Assembly (NCBI GenBank): GCA_050250915.1 | Contig: JBFWNT010000014.1 | Span: forward strand, 40,148 to 104,147 | Source of the DNA: Miltoncostaea sp050250915 | Lineage (GTDB): Bacteria; Actinomycetota; Thermoleophilia; Miltoncostaeales; Miltoncostaeaceae | Reading direction: 5' to 3' | Length of the DNA stretch: 64,000 nt | In this document: piece by piece, positions 25,732 to 34,468 of the stretch | Layout: each line of letters begins with the position of its first letter | How positions within the stretch are numbered: the stretch's first letter is position 1 | Notes under the pieces: model-generated | Seen by the model: the letters and a program-made list of their open reading frames with translations, nothing else | Told to the model about the DNA's origin: nothing | Databases searched by the model: none | Position numbers and translations under genes: made by a program

Positions 25732-27093
25732 TCAGGCGAGGCGCACGACCGGCGGCAGCTCGTAGCGGCCGTCGAATACGGCGTCCCCGGGCTCGTAGAT
25801 CCGCAGCAGCGGCCGGAACGGCCCGGCAGGGGTGGGCAGCCAGTTGGCCCGGCCCTCCGGCGTGTCCGGCTCGTCGTGCTGGAGCACGATGGTCAGCGAG
25901 CCGTCGGCGGCCCGCTGGAGGCCCGGGGTCCGGTCGCCCACCGAGAACCGGTCGATGGGGTTGGCAACCAGGTAGAAGTCCTGGGCGTCGTACATGGTCA
26001 CCGACCAGAACGCGTCGCACGGAGGGGTCTGGGCGAAGCGCAGCTCGTAGCGGCCGCGGCCGTCCAGGGGCGCGCCGTCGCCGTCGACGAAGACCATCGC
26101 GTAGGCGGCCTCGTAGCCGTGGTTGCCCCAGAGGCCGCCCCGCGCGGCGGCGGCGCGGTGCACGTACCGGGCCGGGTCGTCGGGCAGCTTCCAGGCGTCG
26201 TCGTCGAGGGCGCCCACCTCGAAGAAGTCGAGGTTGTAGTCGAAGACGTGGTACGTCAGCGACCAGCCGTTCTGTGAGGGGACGCCTCCGCCCCTGAGCG
26301 CCGCCTCCAGTCGCTCCCGCCCGGCGGCGAGCCCCGCGGTGAGGACCTCGTGCAGCGCCGGCCCCGGCATCGGGTACTCCGACTCGGGCGCCAGCAGCCC
26401 GAGCGGCGCGAAGCGCTCCTGGTACTCCCGGTCGCGCGCGGCCGGCGGGAAGGCCCGCATGAGCACGCGCATCTCCTCCCAGAACATCAGGTCGTCCGGG
26501 ACGCCCTCGCCCGGCAGTGGCAGCCCGGCGCCCGGCCCCGTGGGCGTGAGCGTCAGCGCGTCCTGCAGCGCGTGGACCGCCGGCAGGTCGTCGTCGCCAT
26601 CGACCGCCCAGCGCCCGACGATCGACGCGATCGCGGTGGGCAGCCGGATCACCGTCGCGTCGGCGGGCGCGTCGCCCTCCCAGCCCGGGGGGACCAGCAG
26701 GAAGCTCCCGGCGCCGGTCCCGGTGGCGCGGTGGCCGACGTAGGCGAAGTTGTTCGTCCAGGCGTCGACGAACTGCATCACGTAGTAGCGGCCCGCCGAG
26801 TCGGGCACGTCGAGGCGGATGGGGCCGCCGCTCGCGTCGATGTTGGCCAGCGAGTAGACCGTGTCGTTGTTGATCGACACGAACGTCTCGTCCGGGCCGG
26901 CGAGGGCGCGGGCGTGTCCGAACGTGTTGAGCGGGACGGGGGGCACGGCGCCGAGGCCGTGGCGCGCGATGCGCGCGACCTCCCCCATGTCGTAGACCAG
27001 CGGGTAGCCGTAGATGAAGGCGTCCGCCGCGAGTGTGGTGAGATCGTCGTCAGGCATGCCGGCGAGGCTGTCAGCGGGCTCCGTCCCCCGCAT
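25732..27093 (-). CDS. DUF1254/DUF1214 family protein
   Basis: A 453-residue protein with the N-terminal DUF1254 region (ADAFIYGYPLVYDMG, TVYSLANIDASGGP, YYVMQFVDAWTNNFAYVG) and C-terminal DUF1214 region (FWSVTMYDAQDFYL, SLTIVLQHDEP, NWLPTPAGPF). Members are often exported or periplasmic and of unknown function; no signal peptide is seen here. ATG 27093 is preceded by GAGGGG at short spacing; ATG 27057 (MPDDDLTTL) is an alternative. The stop codon lies one base after the assembly gap. Divergent from the ECF sigma gene. Confidence 0.82.
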   Translation of the reverse strand: MRGTEPADSLAGMPDDDLTTLAADAFIYGYPLVYDMGEVARIARHGLGAVPPVPLNTFGHARALAGPDETFVSINNDTVYSLANIDASGGPIRLDVPDSAGRYYVMQFVDAWTNNFAYVGHRATGTGAGSFLLVPPGWEGDAPADATVIRLPTAIASIVGRWAVDGDDDLPAVHALQDALTLTPTGPGAGLPLPGEGVPDDLMFWEEMRVLMRAFPPAARDREYQERFAPLGLLAPESEYPMPGPALHEVLTAGLAAGRERLEAALRGGGVPSQNGWSLTYHVFDYNLDFFEVGALDDDAWKLPDDPARYVHRAAAARGGLWGNHGYEAAYAMVFVDGDGAPLDGRGRYELRFAQTPPCDAFWSVTMYDAQDFYLVANPIDRFSVGDRTPGLQRAADGSLTIVLQHDEPDTPEGRANWLPTPAGPFRPLLRIYEPGDAVFDGRYELPPVVRLA

Positions 27094-27171
27094 CGTCCCC
27101 TCGGGATGAGCCGGGCCCGCCGGTTCCGCCGGCACCGATGGATCCGGGGTCCGCCGCGGGTCTGTAGAGAC

Positions 27172-28203
27172 ATGACCATCACCGTGCACGCCTCCGACGA
27201 CCCGCTCCCCGCCGCCCGCCGCGGCGACGCCGGCGCCTTCGAGCGCCTGGTGGCCCCGCAGCGCGGGCCGCTGCTCGTCCACTGCTACCGGATGCTCGGC
27301 TCGCTGCAGGACGCCGAGGACGCCCTCCAGGAGACCCTCGTCCGCGCGTGGCGGGGGCTGCCCCAGTTCGGCGGCCGCAGCGCGCTCGGCACGTGGCTCC
27401 ACCGGATCGCGACCAACGTGTGCCTGCGCGCCATCGAGCGCCGCCCGCACCTCACGCTGCCCGTGGGCCACGTCCCCGCCGCCGACCCGGCCGCGCCGCT
27501 GGCGCCGCCGCCGGTCGAGCGGCTGTGGATCGAGCCGCTGCCCGACGCCCTGGCCGCGGTCGGCGACGGCGCCGCGTCGCCGGAGGCGCGCTACGAGGAG
27601 CGGGAGGCGGTGGAGCTCGCGTTCGTCGCGGCGCTCCAGGGGCTGCCGCCGCGCCAGCGCGCCGCGCTGCTCATGCGCGACGTGCTCGGCTATGCGCCCG
27701 CCGAGATCGCGGAGGCCCTCGGCGCCACGCCGGCCGCCATCCACAGCGCCCTCCAGCGCGCCCGTGCGACCGCCGCCGCGGCGCTGCCCGAGCGCAGCCA
27801 GCAGGCCGTGCTGCGCGCCGTCGGTGACGCCGCCGTGCGCGACACGGTGGCGCGCTGGGTGCGGGCGTGGGACGAGGGCGACGTCGACGGGCTGGTCGCG
27901 ATGCTCGTGGACGACGCCGCCTACGCGATGCCGCCCACGCCCACCTGGTACCGCGGCCGCGACGACATCAGGGCGTTCCTGCTGCGCCGGCCGTTCGCCC
28001 CGGGGCGGCGCTGGCGCACGCTGCCGGCGACGTTCAACGGCCAGCTCGCGTTCGTGGCGAGCCACCCCGACCCCGCCGGCGGGTGGGCGCCGCACGCCGT
28101 CGAGGTGCTGACGCTCGCCGCCGACGGCCGCGTGGCCGAGGTCGTGGCGTTCCTCGACCCGGCCCTCGTCGCCCGCGTCGCCGGGGACCCCCCGCCGGCC
28201 TGA
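27172..28203 (+). CDS. ECF sigma factor with C-terminal SnoaL-like domain
   Basis: A 343-residue sigma-70 family protein. Region 2 (AFERLVAPQRGPLLVHCYRMLG, DAEDALQETLVRAWRGLPQF, LHRIATNVCLRA), region 4 (LPPRQRAALLMRDVLGYAPAEIA, IHSALQRARA) and a C-terminal SnoaL/NTF2-like domain (about residues 225-340, RWVRAWDEGDVDGLVAML). This is the SigG/ECF group whose fused domain replaces an anti-sigma factor. Its likely targets are itself and the next gene: both are preceded by a near-identical 15-16 bp element (27132-27147 and 28204-28218). Confidence 0.87.
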   Translation: MTITVHASDDPLPAARRGDAGAFERLVAPQRGPLLVHCYRMLGSLQDAEDALQETLVRAWRGLPQFGGRSALGTWLHRIATNVCLRAIERRPHLTLPVGHVPAADPAAPLAPPPVERLWIEPLPDALAAVGDGAASPEARYEEREAVELAFVAALQGLPPRQRAALLMRDVLGYAPAEIAEALGATPAAIHSALQRARATAAAALPERSQQAVLRAVGDAAVRDTVARWVRAWDEGDVDGLVAMLVDDAAYAMPPTPTWYRGRDDIRAFLLRRPFAPGRRWRTLPATFNGQLAFVASHPDPAGGWAPHAVEVLTLAADGRVAEVVAFLDPALVARVAGDPPPA

Positions 28204-28211
28204 GCACGATG

Positions 28212-28233
28212 GATCCGGCCCCCGGGCCGGATC
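28212..28233. terminator. Inverted repeat between sigma factor and MFS genes
   Basis: GATCCGGCCC-CC-GGGCCGGATC, a 10-bp perfect inverted repeat 8 bp after the sigma-factor stop. It could terminate the sigma transcript or be an operator for the MFS gene, whose start is 27 bp further on. Confidence 0.45.
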
Positions 28234-28260
28234 GGATGGGGAAACGACCGGGAGGCTCCC

Positions 28261-29700
28261 GTGCCCCATCCAGCGACACACCGGCGCGCCGCCACCGTGC
28301 TGGCCATCACGTCCGTCGCCAGCTTCATGGCGGCCCTCGACACGCTCGTGGTGACCACGGCGCTCACCACCATCCGCGAGGACCTGGGCGCGTCCCTCGC
28401 GCAGCTCGAGTGGACCGTCAACGCCTTCAACCTGACGTTCGCGGTCCTCCTCATGACGGCCGCCGTGATCGGCGACCGCATCGGCCGCCGTCGCGCGTTC
28501 GCGGGCGGGGTGGCCCTGTTCACCGCCGCATCCGCCGCGTGCGCGCTGTCCACGTCGGCGGGTGCCCTCATCGCGGCCCGCGCCGTGCAGGGGGTCGGCG
28601 CCGCCGCGATCATGACGCTGTCGTTCACGCTCGTCAGCGCCGCGTACCCGCCGGAGCGCCGCGGCATGGCGCTGGGGATCTACTTCTCCGTGACCGGCCT
28701 GGCGGTGGCCAGCGGCCCGCTCATCGGCGGCGCCGTCGCGGAGTCGCTCGACTGGCACTGGATCTTCTGGCTCAACGTGCCGATCGGGCTGGCCCTTGTC
28801 CCGGTGGCGCTGCTGGGGATGGCCGAGAGCCGCGGACCCCGCGGGCGGCTCGACCCGCTCGGGCTGGGCCTGGTGTCGGCGGGCGTTCTCGGCGTGGTGT
28901 GGGGCCTGGTGCGCGGCGACGCCGCCGGATGGGGGAGCGCCGAGGTGGCGGGCGCCCTCGCCGCGGGGGCCGTCCTGCTGGGGCTGTTCGTGGGCTGGGA
29001 GTGGCGCGCCCCGGCCCCGATGGTGCCGCTCGGCTTCTTCCGCGCCCGCGCCTTCTCGGCGGGCAACGCCGCCATCTTCCTGGCCGTCGCGTCGCTGTTC
29101 TGCGCCGTGTTCTTCCTGGCCCAGTACATGCAGGTGGCGCTGGGATCCGGGCCGCTGGAGGCCGGCCTGCGCCTGCTGCCGTGGACGGGGACCCTGTTCG
29201 TGGTGGCGCCGGTCGCCGGCGTCCTGGTCGACCGGTTCGGCGAGCGCCCGTTCCTGGTCGCCGGGACGCTGCTGCACGCGGGCGGCATGGCGTGCCTGGC
29301 CCTGCTCGCGGACCGCGGCGCCGGCTACACGGCGATGATCGCCCCGCTGATCGTGGCGGGCGTCGGCATCTCGATGTGCTTCCCCTCGGCGCAGAACTCG
29401 GTGGTCAGCGCCGTCCCGCCCGAGGCGATCGGCACCGCCGCCGGCGTCAACAGCACGATGCGGGAGCTGGGCGGCGTGTTCGGCATCGCGATCGCGGTGG
29501 CCGTGTTCGCCGCCGCCGGCAGCGATGCGACCCCGGCCGGCTTCGCCGACGGCGTGGCGGGCGCCCTGTGGGTCTCGACGGGCCTCGGGGTGCTGGCGGC
29601 CGTGGCCGGGGCGGCGCTGCCCGGCCGCCGTCGGGCATCCTCCACGACGGAACCTCAGGAGGAGTCGACCCGTGACGCCGTCGCAACCCGAGCGCTATGA
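28261..29700 (+). CDS. MFS drug exporter, DHA2 (14-helix) type
   Basis: A 479-residue transporter with about 14 membrane segments and DHA2 motifs: ALDTLVVTTALTTIREDLG in helix 1, WTVNAFNLTFA, GDRIGRRRAF (motif A), and the helix-5 antiporter motif region ASGPLIGGAVAE. Resembles EmrB/QacA-type proton-driven exporters. GTG 28261 is the start. The end overlaps the next gene by 29 bp. Confidence 0.88.
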   Translation: MPHPATHRRAATVLAITSVASFMAALDTLVVTTALTTIREDLGASLAQLEWTVNAFNLTFAVLLMTAAVIGDRIGRRRAFAGGVALFTAASAACALSTSAGALIAARAVQGVGAAAIMTLSFTLVSAAYPPERRGMALGIYFSVTGLAVASGPLIGGAVAESLDWHWIFWLNVPIGLALVPVALLGMAESRGPRGRLDPLGLGLVSAGVLGVVWGLVRGDAAGWGSAEVAGALAAGAVLLGLFVGWEWRAPAPMVPLGFFRARAFSAGNAAIFLAVASLFCAVFFLAQYMQVALGSGPLEAGLRLLPWTGTLFVVAPVAGVLVDRFGERPFLVAGTLLHAGGMACLALLADRGAGYTAMIAPLIVAGVGISMCFPSAQNSVVSAVPPEAIGTAAGVNSTMRELGGVFGIAIAVAVFAAAGSDATPAGFADGVAGALWVSTGLGVLAAVAGAALPGRRRASSTTEPQEESTRDAVATRAL

Positions 29701-30499
29701 GCGCTTCCTCGAGCTCCACCGCCGCCCGGACGGCTTCGTGATGCCGAACGCCTGGGACGCCGTCTCCGCCCTGCTGCTGAAGGAGGCCGGCTTCGAGGCC
29801 ATCGGCACCTCGTCCGCCGCCCTCGCCGCGTCCCTCGGGCGCATCGACGGCCGCCACGCCGTGAGCCGCGACGAGCACCTGGCGCACGCCGCCCTGCTCG
29901 GCGACATTACCGGCCTCCCGGTGAACGGCGACTTCGAGGACGGCTACGGGGGCACGCCGGACGCCGTCGCCGCGACCGTGGAGGCGGCGATCGGCGCCGG
30001 GCTGGCGGGGATCGGCGTGGAGGACACCTCGGGCGACCCGGACGCGCCGATCCGCGACTTCGACGACGCCGTCGCCCGGGTCGCGGCCGCCGCGCGGGCG
30101 GCGGCGGGCCGGATCGTCCTGACGGGGCGCACCGACAACCACGTCCACGGGCGGGACGACATCGACGACACCATCCGGCGCCTCACCGCGTTCGCCGAGG
30201 TCGGCGCCGACGTCCTCTACGCGCCCTTCCCGGCGAACATGGCGGACGTCGCGGCGATCGTGCGGGCGGTGGCGCCGAAGCCCGTGAACGTGGTGGTCGG
30301 CACGATGGAGGGCCCGGTGCCGGTGGCGGAGCTCCAGGCGGCCGGCGTGAAGCGCATCAGCCTGGGCGCCGCCCTCTACGGGCGCGTGATGGCCGACCTC
30401 CGGCGCGCCGCCGCGCAGCTCGCCGACGGCGACATGGCGTCGGCGTCGGAGGGGCTCGGCTTCCGCGGGATCATCGCGATGATCGCCGCCGCGCGCTGA
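29672..30499 (+). CDS. Isocitrate lyase/PEP mutase-family enzyme
   Basis: A 275-residue (beta/alpha)8 enzyme of the PEP mutase-like superfamily. Seen: VMPNAWDAVSA, GTSSAALAASLG, VNGDFEDGYG (Mg-binding acidic residues), GIGVEDTSGD, ILTGRTDN. The usual lyase Cys motif (KKCGH) is absent, which is typical for the ~260-280 residue carboxyphosphonoenolpyruvate mutase-like group. AGGAGG before GTG 29672 is strong. It is coupled with the MFS gene by overlap; a C-C lyase acting on a 2-oxo or 2-methylmalate-type acid is the family expectation. Confidence 0.82.
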   Translation: MTPSQPERYERFLELHRRPDGFVMPNAWDAVSALLLKEAGFEAIGTSSAALAASLGRIDGRHAVSRDEHLAHAALLGDITGLPVNGDFEDGYGGTPDAVAATVEAAIGAGLAGIGVEDTSGDPDAPIRDFDDAVARVAAAARAAAGRIVLTGRTDNHVHGRDDIDDTIRRLTAFAEVGADVLYAPFPANMADVAAIVRAVAPKPVNVVVGTMEGPVPVAELQAAGVKRISLGAALYGRVMADLRRAAAQLADGDMASASEGLGFRGIIAMIAAAR

Positions 30500-30941
30500 G
30501 CGCGTCCAGCGCCGGGACCTGACCCTTCACGAGCTTCGGCCGCGCCGCGTCGAGCGTCATCCACGCGGCGCGGTCGATCTCGGGGAAGCTGGCGGTGCGG
30601 CCGGAGCGCGGCGGCCATTCGAGCTCGAACGTGTTGCTCCGGATCTCCGACGCGTCGAAGTCGCCCTCCCGGGCGAAGACCGTGACGACCTTGCCGTTGG
30701 ACTGGCGGAACTCCCCGAGCGGCACGTCGTCGCCCGCGGGCGGCGGGGCGCCGAGCTCCTCCCCGAACTCCCGCAGCGCCGCGGCGTGCGGGTCCTCGCC
30801 CTCGTCGTACTCGCCTTTCGGGATCGACCAGGCGCCGTCGTCCCTGCGCGCCCAGAACGGACCGCCCATGTGGCCGATCAGCACCTCGACCCCGTCCGGC
30901 CCGTCCCGCCACAGGAGCAGCCCGGCGCTGCGGCGCGGCAT
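30471..30941 (-). CDS. Nudix hydrolase
   Basis: A 156-residue Nudix protein. The Nudix box is complete (about residues 43-64: GEYDEGE...AALREFGEELG). SAGLLLWRDGPDGVEVLIGHMGGPFW is the strand region typical of actinobacterial Nudix/MutT-like proteins. It may clear damaged nucleotides, fitting its coupling with a base-excision glycosylase: ATG 30941 overlaps the upstream stop by one base (TGATG). Confidence 0.88.
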   Translation of the reverse strand: MPRRSAGLLLWRDGPDGVEVLIGHMGGPFWARRDDGAWSIPKGEYDEGEDPHAAALREFGEELGAPPPAGDDVPLGEFRQSNGKVVTVFAREGDFDASEIRSNTFELEWPPRSGRTASFPEIDRAAWMTLDAARPKLVKGQVPALDALSARRRSSR

Positions 30942-31882
30942 CAGCGGAGCTCGACCGCGGCCGAGGCGCGGTGGAGGTGCACCGCCTCCCACATGTATCG
31001 GGCGGCGACGGAGCGGTAGGGGTGGAAGCGGTCGCCCAGCGGCCCCAGGCGACGGGCCGGCGGGGGCGGGTCGATGCCGAACACCAGGCCGTAGCCCTGG
31101 CGCACGCCCAGGTCATCGACCGGCCACACGTCCGGCCGGCGCAGCTCGAACATGAGGTACATCTCGGCGGTCCAGCGGCCGATGCCGCGCACCGACGCGA
31201 GCCGCGCGATGACCTCCTCGTCGGGAAGGGTGGCCGCGTCGTCCATCGCGACGGTGCCGTCCAGCACCTTCGCCTGCAGGTCGCGCAGCGACGCGAGCTT
31301 CGCGCCGGACAGGCCGGCGGCGCGCAGGTCGGCGTCGGGCACCCCGGCGAGCGACGCGGCGTCGAGCGGCCCGGGGACCAGCGCCCGCACGCGGCCGTGG
31401 ATCGCGCTGGCCGCCGCCCCGGCGAGCTGCTGGAAGACGATCGAGCGCACCAGCGCGCCGAAGTGGCCGTCGGGGTTGCCGGGACGGTGGGTGAGGGGCC
31501 CGGCCCGGGAGATGAGCGCGTCCATCGCGGGGTCGGCGGCCGCGACGGCATCGATGGCCTTCGGCAGCGACCACCGCCGCGGCGCCGCGGCGGGCCGGGG
31601 TCCCGGCGGCGCGGCGGGGTAGCGGGCGGCCGCCATGTCGACCCGGGCGCCGCGCATCGGCACGCGTTCGCGGCGCAGCAGGTCGAGCTGGCGGGCGCCC
31701 TTCGGCACGGACCCGTCGGCGCGGAGCACCCGCCACCAGGGGACGTCGGCGTCGGTGGTGGCCAGGATGCGCCCCACCATCCGCGGCGCGGCCGGGTCGA
31801 CGTCGGAGTACGCCCGCACGAATCCCTTCGGGATGGCGCGGATGGCGTCGAGGATCGCGTCGGTGCGTGGGTCGTCCGGCAC
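30941..31882 (-). CDS. Fusion of alkyltransferase-like domain and 3-methyladenine DNA glycosylase
   Basis: A 313-residue two-domain repair protein. Residues 1-85 form an alkyltransferase-like (ATL/MGMT C-terminal) domain: IPKGFVRAYSDV, PRMVGRILATT (DNA-binding arginine region), PWWRVLRADGSVPKG; the acceptor Cys of PCHRV is replaced by Trp, as in ATLs that only bind O6-alkylguanine. Residues 100-313 are an AlkA/HhH-GPD glycosylase: GALVRSIVFQQLAGAAASAI, the hairpin VRGIGRWTAEMY and catalytic Asp in PVDDLGVRQGY. Lesion sensing and base excision would be joined. GTG 31882 start. Coupled with the Nudix gene. Confidence 0.85.
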   Translation of the reverse strand: MPDDPRTDAILDAIRAIPKGFVRAYSDVDPAAPRMVGRILATTDADVPWWRVLRADGSVPKGARQLDLLRRERVPMRGARVDMAAARYPAAPPGPRPAAAPRRWSLPKAIDAVAAADPAMDALISRAGPLTHRPGNPDGHFGALVRSIVFQQLAGAAASAIHGRVRALVPGPLDAASLAGVPDADLRAAGLSGAKLASLRDLQAKVLDGTVAMDDAATLPDEEVIARLASVRGIGRWTAEMYLMFELRRPDVWPVDDLGVRQGYGLVFGIDPPPPARRLGPLGDRFHPYRSVAARYMWEAVHLHRASAAVELR

Positions 31883-31894
31883 CGCCGCAGCCTC

Positions 31895-32587
31895 TCACCC
31901 GAGGATGTTCACCGCCCGGGCGGCCACCAGCAGGACCGTGATCGCGGAGACCGTCGCGCCGAGCGCCATCAGCCCCTTCGCCCGGCGGGTGAGCGGCATC
32001 GTGTCGGTGGGGCTGAAGGCGATCGAGTTCGTGAGCGACACGTAGAGGTAGTCGACGAGGTGCGGCGTCCACCCGCGCGCGCGCAGGTCGTCGGTGTCCT
32101 GCGGGAAGTAGAAGTCGACCGGCGTCCGCGTCGGGGCGAGCGCCCGCCGGACCGGCCCGCCGGCGTCCATCGTCCAGAACACCAGCCCGAACGCCACGAC
32201 GTTCGAGAACCAGATCGTCGCGCCGCTCATGAGCAGCTGCGGGCCGGTGACGCGGACGTCGGTGGCGTTGACGAGCGAGGCGACGAGCAGCCCCGTCTGG
32301 ACCACGCTCAGCAGCACGGCCACGGCGAGCAGCGTCTCCACCAGCCGGCGCCGCACGTCCCGGGGGCCCGAGGTGGTGCGAAGGCCCATCAGGAGCACCA
32401 GGGCGAGCAGCCCCCATGCACCGGCGGTGACGGCCCACAGCCACCACCCGACGTCGTCGAGCAACTCCCAGCCTGCGTGGGCGCTCACCACGGCGAGGGC
32501 GGTGAGCACGAGCCCCACCCCGACGGCGAACGGCGCGGCCTCGAGGATCGCCTCCCGCTCGGCCTCGCGGATGGCCTCCTCGCTCAT
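31895..32587 (-). CDS. Integral membrane protein, unknown function
   Basis: A 230-residue protein with a charged N-terminus (MSEEAIREAEREAILE), four N-terminal hydrophobic segments and a final pair around VDYLYVSLTNSIAFSPTDTMPLTRRAK. The last stretch (Y-x-SxTNS-AFSPTDxMPLT) is a pattern I associate with uncharacterised bacterial membrane proteins that have a pore-loop-like segment; no firm family name. The start ATG is one base from the stop of the LigD-like gene, so it belongs to its transcript. Confidence 0.65.
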   Translation of the reverse strand: MSEEAIREAEREAILEAAPFAVGVGLVLTALAVVSAHAGWELLDDVGWWLWAVTAGAWGLLALVLLMGLRTTSGPRDVRRRLVETLLAVAVLLSVVQTGLLVASLVNATDVRVTGPQLLMSGATIWFSNVVAFGLVFWTMDAGGPVRRALAPTRTPVDFYFPQDTDDLRARGWTPHLVDYLYVSLTNSIAFSPTDTMPLTRRAKGLMALGATVSAITVLLVAARAVNILG

Positions 32588-33607
32588 CTACTCCGCCGGT
32601 TTGCGTGCGCGGCTGGGCGCCACCCGCGGCGCCTCGTCCGGCATCTTGGGGTAGACGGGCGGCCACGGGCTGTCGGGGATGCCCTTCGCCAGGTCGGCGC
32701 GGTATCGGTCGACGAGCGGTCCGATCGCCTGGGGGACGTCGTCGATCGCCGACCACGGGTCGCCCTGCTCCGCCACCCGGGTGGGGACGGTGCGGATGGT
32801 GAGCTCGTCGGGCGCGATGCCCTCCAGCTCGTCCCACGCGAACGGCGTCGACACCTGCGCGCCCGTCCGCGCGCGCACGCACCACGCGCCGAACACGGTC
32901 TTGTGGGGGGCGTTCTGGTTGAAGTCGACGAAGACGCGCGCGCCGCGCTCCTCCTTCCACCATGCGCCGGTGATCAGGTCGGGGCGGCGGCGCTCCATCT
33001 CGCGCGCCACCGAGACCGCGGCCTGGCGCACCCCGAAGGAGTCCCAGCCGGGCTCGACGCGGACGTACAGGTGCAGGCCGCGGTTGCCGGTCGTCTTGGG
33101 GAAGGCGGTGATGCCCTCCTCCTCGAGGAACGCCCGGACCTCGGTGGCGGCCTCCTGGACCATGGGGAAGGTGACGCCGGGGGAGGGGTCCAGGTCGAGG
33201 CGCAGCTCGTCGGCGTGCTCGGGGTCGCGCGCCCGGTACGGCCACGGGTGGAAGCCGAGGCACCCCTGGTTGGCGGCCCAGAGGACGTGGGCGATGTCGG
33301 CCATCACGATGGCGCGCGACGTGGTGCCGTTGGGGGTGGAGACGGTGGTGGTCTCCAGCCAGTCGGGCGCCGACTCAGGGATCCGCTTCTGGAAGAACGA
33401 CTTCTCGGTGGCGCCGTTGGGGAAGCGCTGGAGCAGCGTGGGCCGGTCGCGGACGGTGCGCATGAGCGGCTCGGCGACGGCGAGGTAGTAGCGGGCCAGG
33501 TCGGCCTTCGTCTCGCCGTGCTCCGGGAACATCACCTTCCCGGGGCTGCTGATGGCGATCGTCCGGCCGCCCGCGTCCAGCTCGAGGCTCTCAGCATCCT
33601 TCGCCAC
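32588..33607 (-). CDS. LigD-type DNA polymerase/primase domain protein
   Basis: A 339-residue stand-alone polymerase domain of the archaeo-eukaryotic primase fold, as in the N- or C-terminal domain of the end-joining enzyme LigD. Seen: SSPGKVMFPEHGETKADLARY, LQRFPNGATEKSFFQKR, the two metal Asp in LRLDLDP, TTGNRGLHLYV, VFVDFNQN and PFAWDELEG. No ligase or Ku gene is in the window. GTG 33607 is 6 nt after a TAGCGT box (33614-33619 complement), giving a leaderless mRNA divergent from the DUF4126 gene. Confidence 0.88.
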   Translation of the reverse strand: MAKDAESLELDAGGRTIAISSPGKVMFPEHGETKADLARYYLAVAEPLMRTVRDRPTLLQRFPNGATEKSFFQKRIPESAPDWLETTTVSTPNGTTSRAIVMADIAHVLWAANQGCLGFHPWPYRARDPEHADELRLDLDPSPGVTFPMVQEAATEVRAFLEEEGITAFPKTTGNRGLHLYVRVEPGWDSFGVRQAAVSVAREMERRRPDLITGAWWKEERGARVFVDFNQNAPHKTVFGAWCVRARTGAQVSTPFAWDELEGIAPDELTIRTVPTRVAEQGDPWSAIDDVPQAIGPLVDRYRADLAKGIPDSPWPPVYPKMPDEAPRVAPSRARKPAE

Positions 33608-33647
33608 CCCGCGACGCTAGCTGACGGGACCGGTAGAAACCCGTCCC

Positions 33648-34208
33648 ATGGAGTTGGCCGCACCGATCGCGAGCGTCTTCGCGGCCGTGGGGCTGTCGGC
33701 GGCGGCCGGCCTGAACGCGTACCTGCCGCTGCTGATCGGCGCCGTCCTGGAGCGCCTGGACGTGGTGGACCTGGGCGATCCGTTCGGCGGGCTCTCGTCG
33801 AACGCGGGCATCGCCGTGCTCGCCGTCCTGCTCGTCGGCGACCTGGTGGGCGACAAGATCCCCGGCGTCGACCACCTGCTCCACCTGGCGGGCGTGGTGA
33901 TCCACCCGGTGGCGGGGGCGCTGCTGTTCGTGGGGCAGACGGGGGTCGACACGGGCATCCCCGTCGCCGTCGCCGCGATCCTGGGCGCCGCCACGGCGGA
34001 GACCCTCCACGGCGCCCGCGCCTCCATCCGCCCCGCCTCGACGGCCTCCACCGCGGGCATCGGCAACCCGGTCCTGTCCCTGGGCGAGGACCTCGGGTCG
34101 CTGGTGCTCACCGTCCTCGCCTTCGCCCTGCCCCTGCTGGCCCTGCTGCTCGCGCTGGCGCTGCTGGCCGGCGTCGTCACCGTTGCCGGGAGGCTCCGGA
34201 GGCGCTGA
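33648..34208 (+). CDS. DUF4126 family membrane protein
   Basis: A 186-residue protein with four to five hydrophobic segments and the family opening AAVGLSAAAGLNAYLPLLIGAVLERL plus VGDKIPGVDHLLHLAG. Function unknown. ATG 33648 lies 8 nt after a TAGAAA box (33634-33639). Confidence 0.75.
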   Translation: MELAAPIASVFAAVGLSAAAGLNAYLPLLIGAVLERLDVVDLGDPFGGLSSNAGIAVLAVLLVGDLVGDKIPGVDHLLHLAGVVIHPVAGALLFVGQTGVDTGIPVAVAAILGAATAETLHGARASIRPASTASTAGIGNPVLSLGEDLGSLVLTVLAFALPLLALLLALALLAGVVTVAGRLRRR

Positions 34209-34249
34209 GGTGGACCGTGCGGCCGGGGCCCGGGCGCCTGCGTCTCAAC

Positions 34250-34364
34250 CTTCAATGAAGGGGGTCCGGATCGCGATCACGCACGAGGGTCGGGGCGCCG
34301 CACCCACCGACCGGCCCGTTCCGGTCGTCGTTCAATCGATCACGACCTCGTCGTTCAATTGAAC
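34250..34364. promoter_or_regulatory. Second GTTCA/TGAAC motif cluster, convergent intergenic region
   Basis: Perfect GTTCAATTGAAC at 34353-34364, GTTCAATCGATC at 34330 (23 bp earlier) and CTTCAATGAAG at 34250. The 260-bp region 34209-34468 lies between two converging genes and holds no ORF. Same motif and same 22-23 bp phasing as at 10512-10636. An AT-richer patch within very GC-rich surroundings. Confidence 0.45.
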
Positions 34365-34468
34365 GAAGGACAAGCGTCGCGTCGGCCTCCCGGCGGCTTG
34401 GCATACGCGAACGTCTCAGGCGGACCCGGCCGCCGGGGGTCCCGGCCCCCGGCGTCGGGTGGTCCGGA

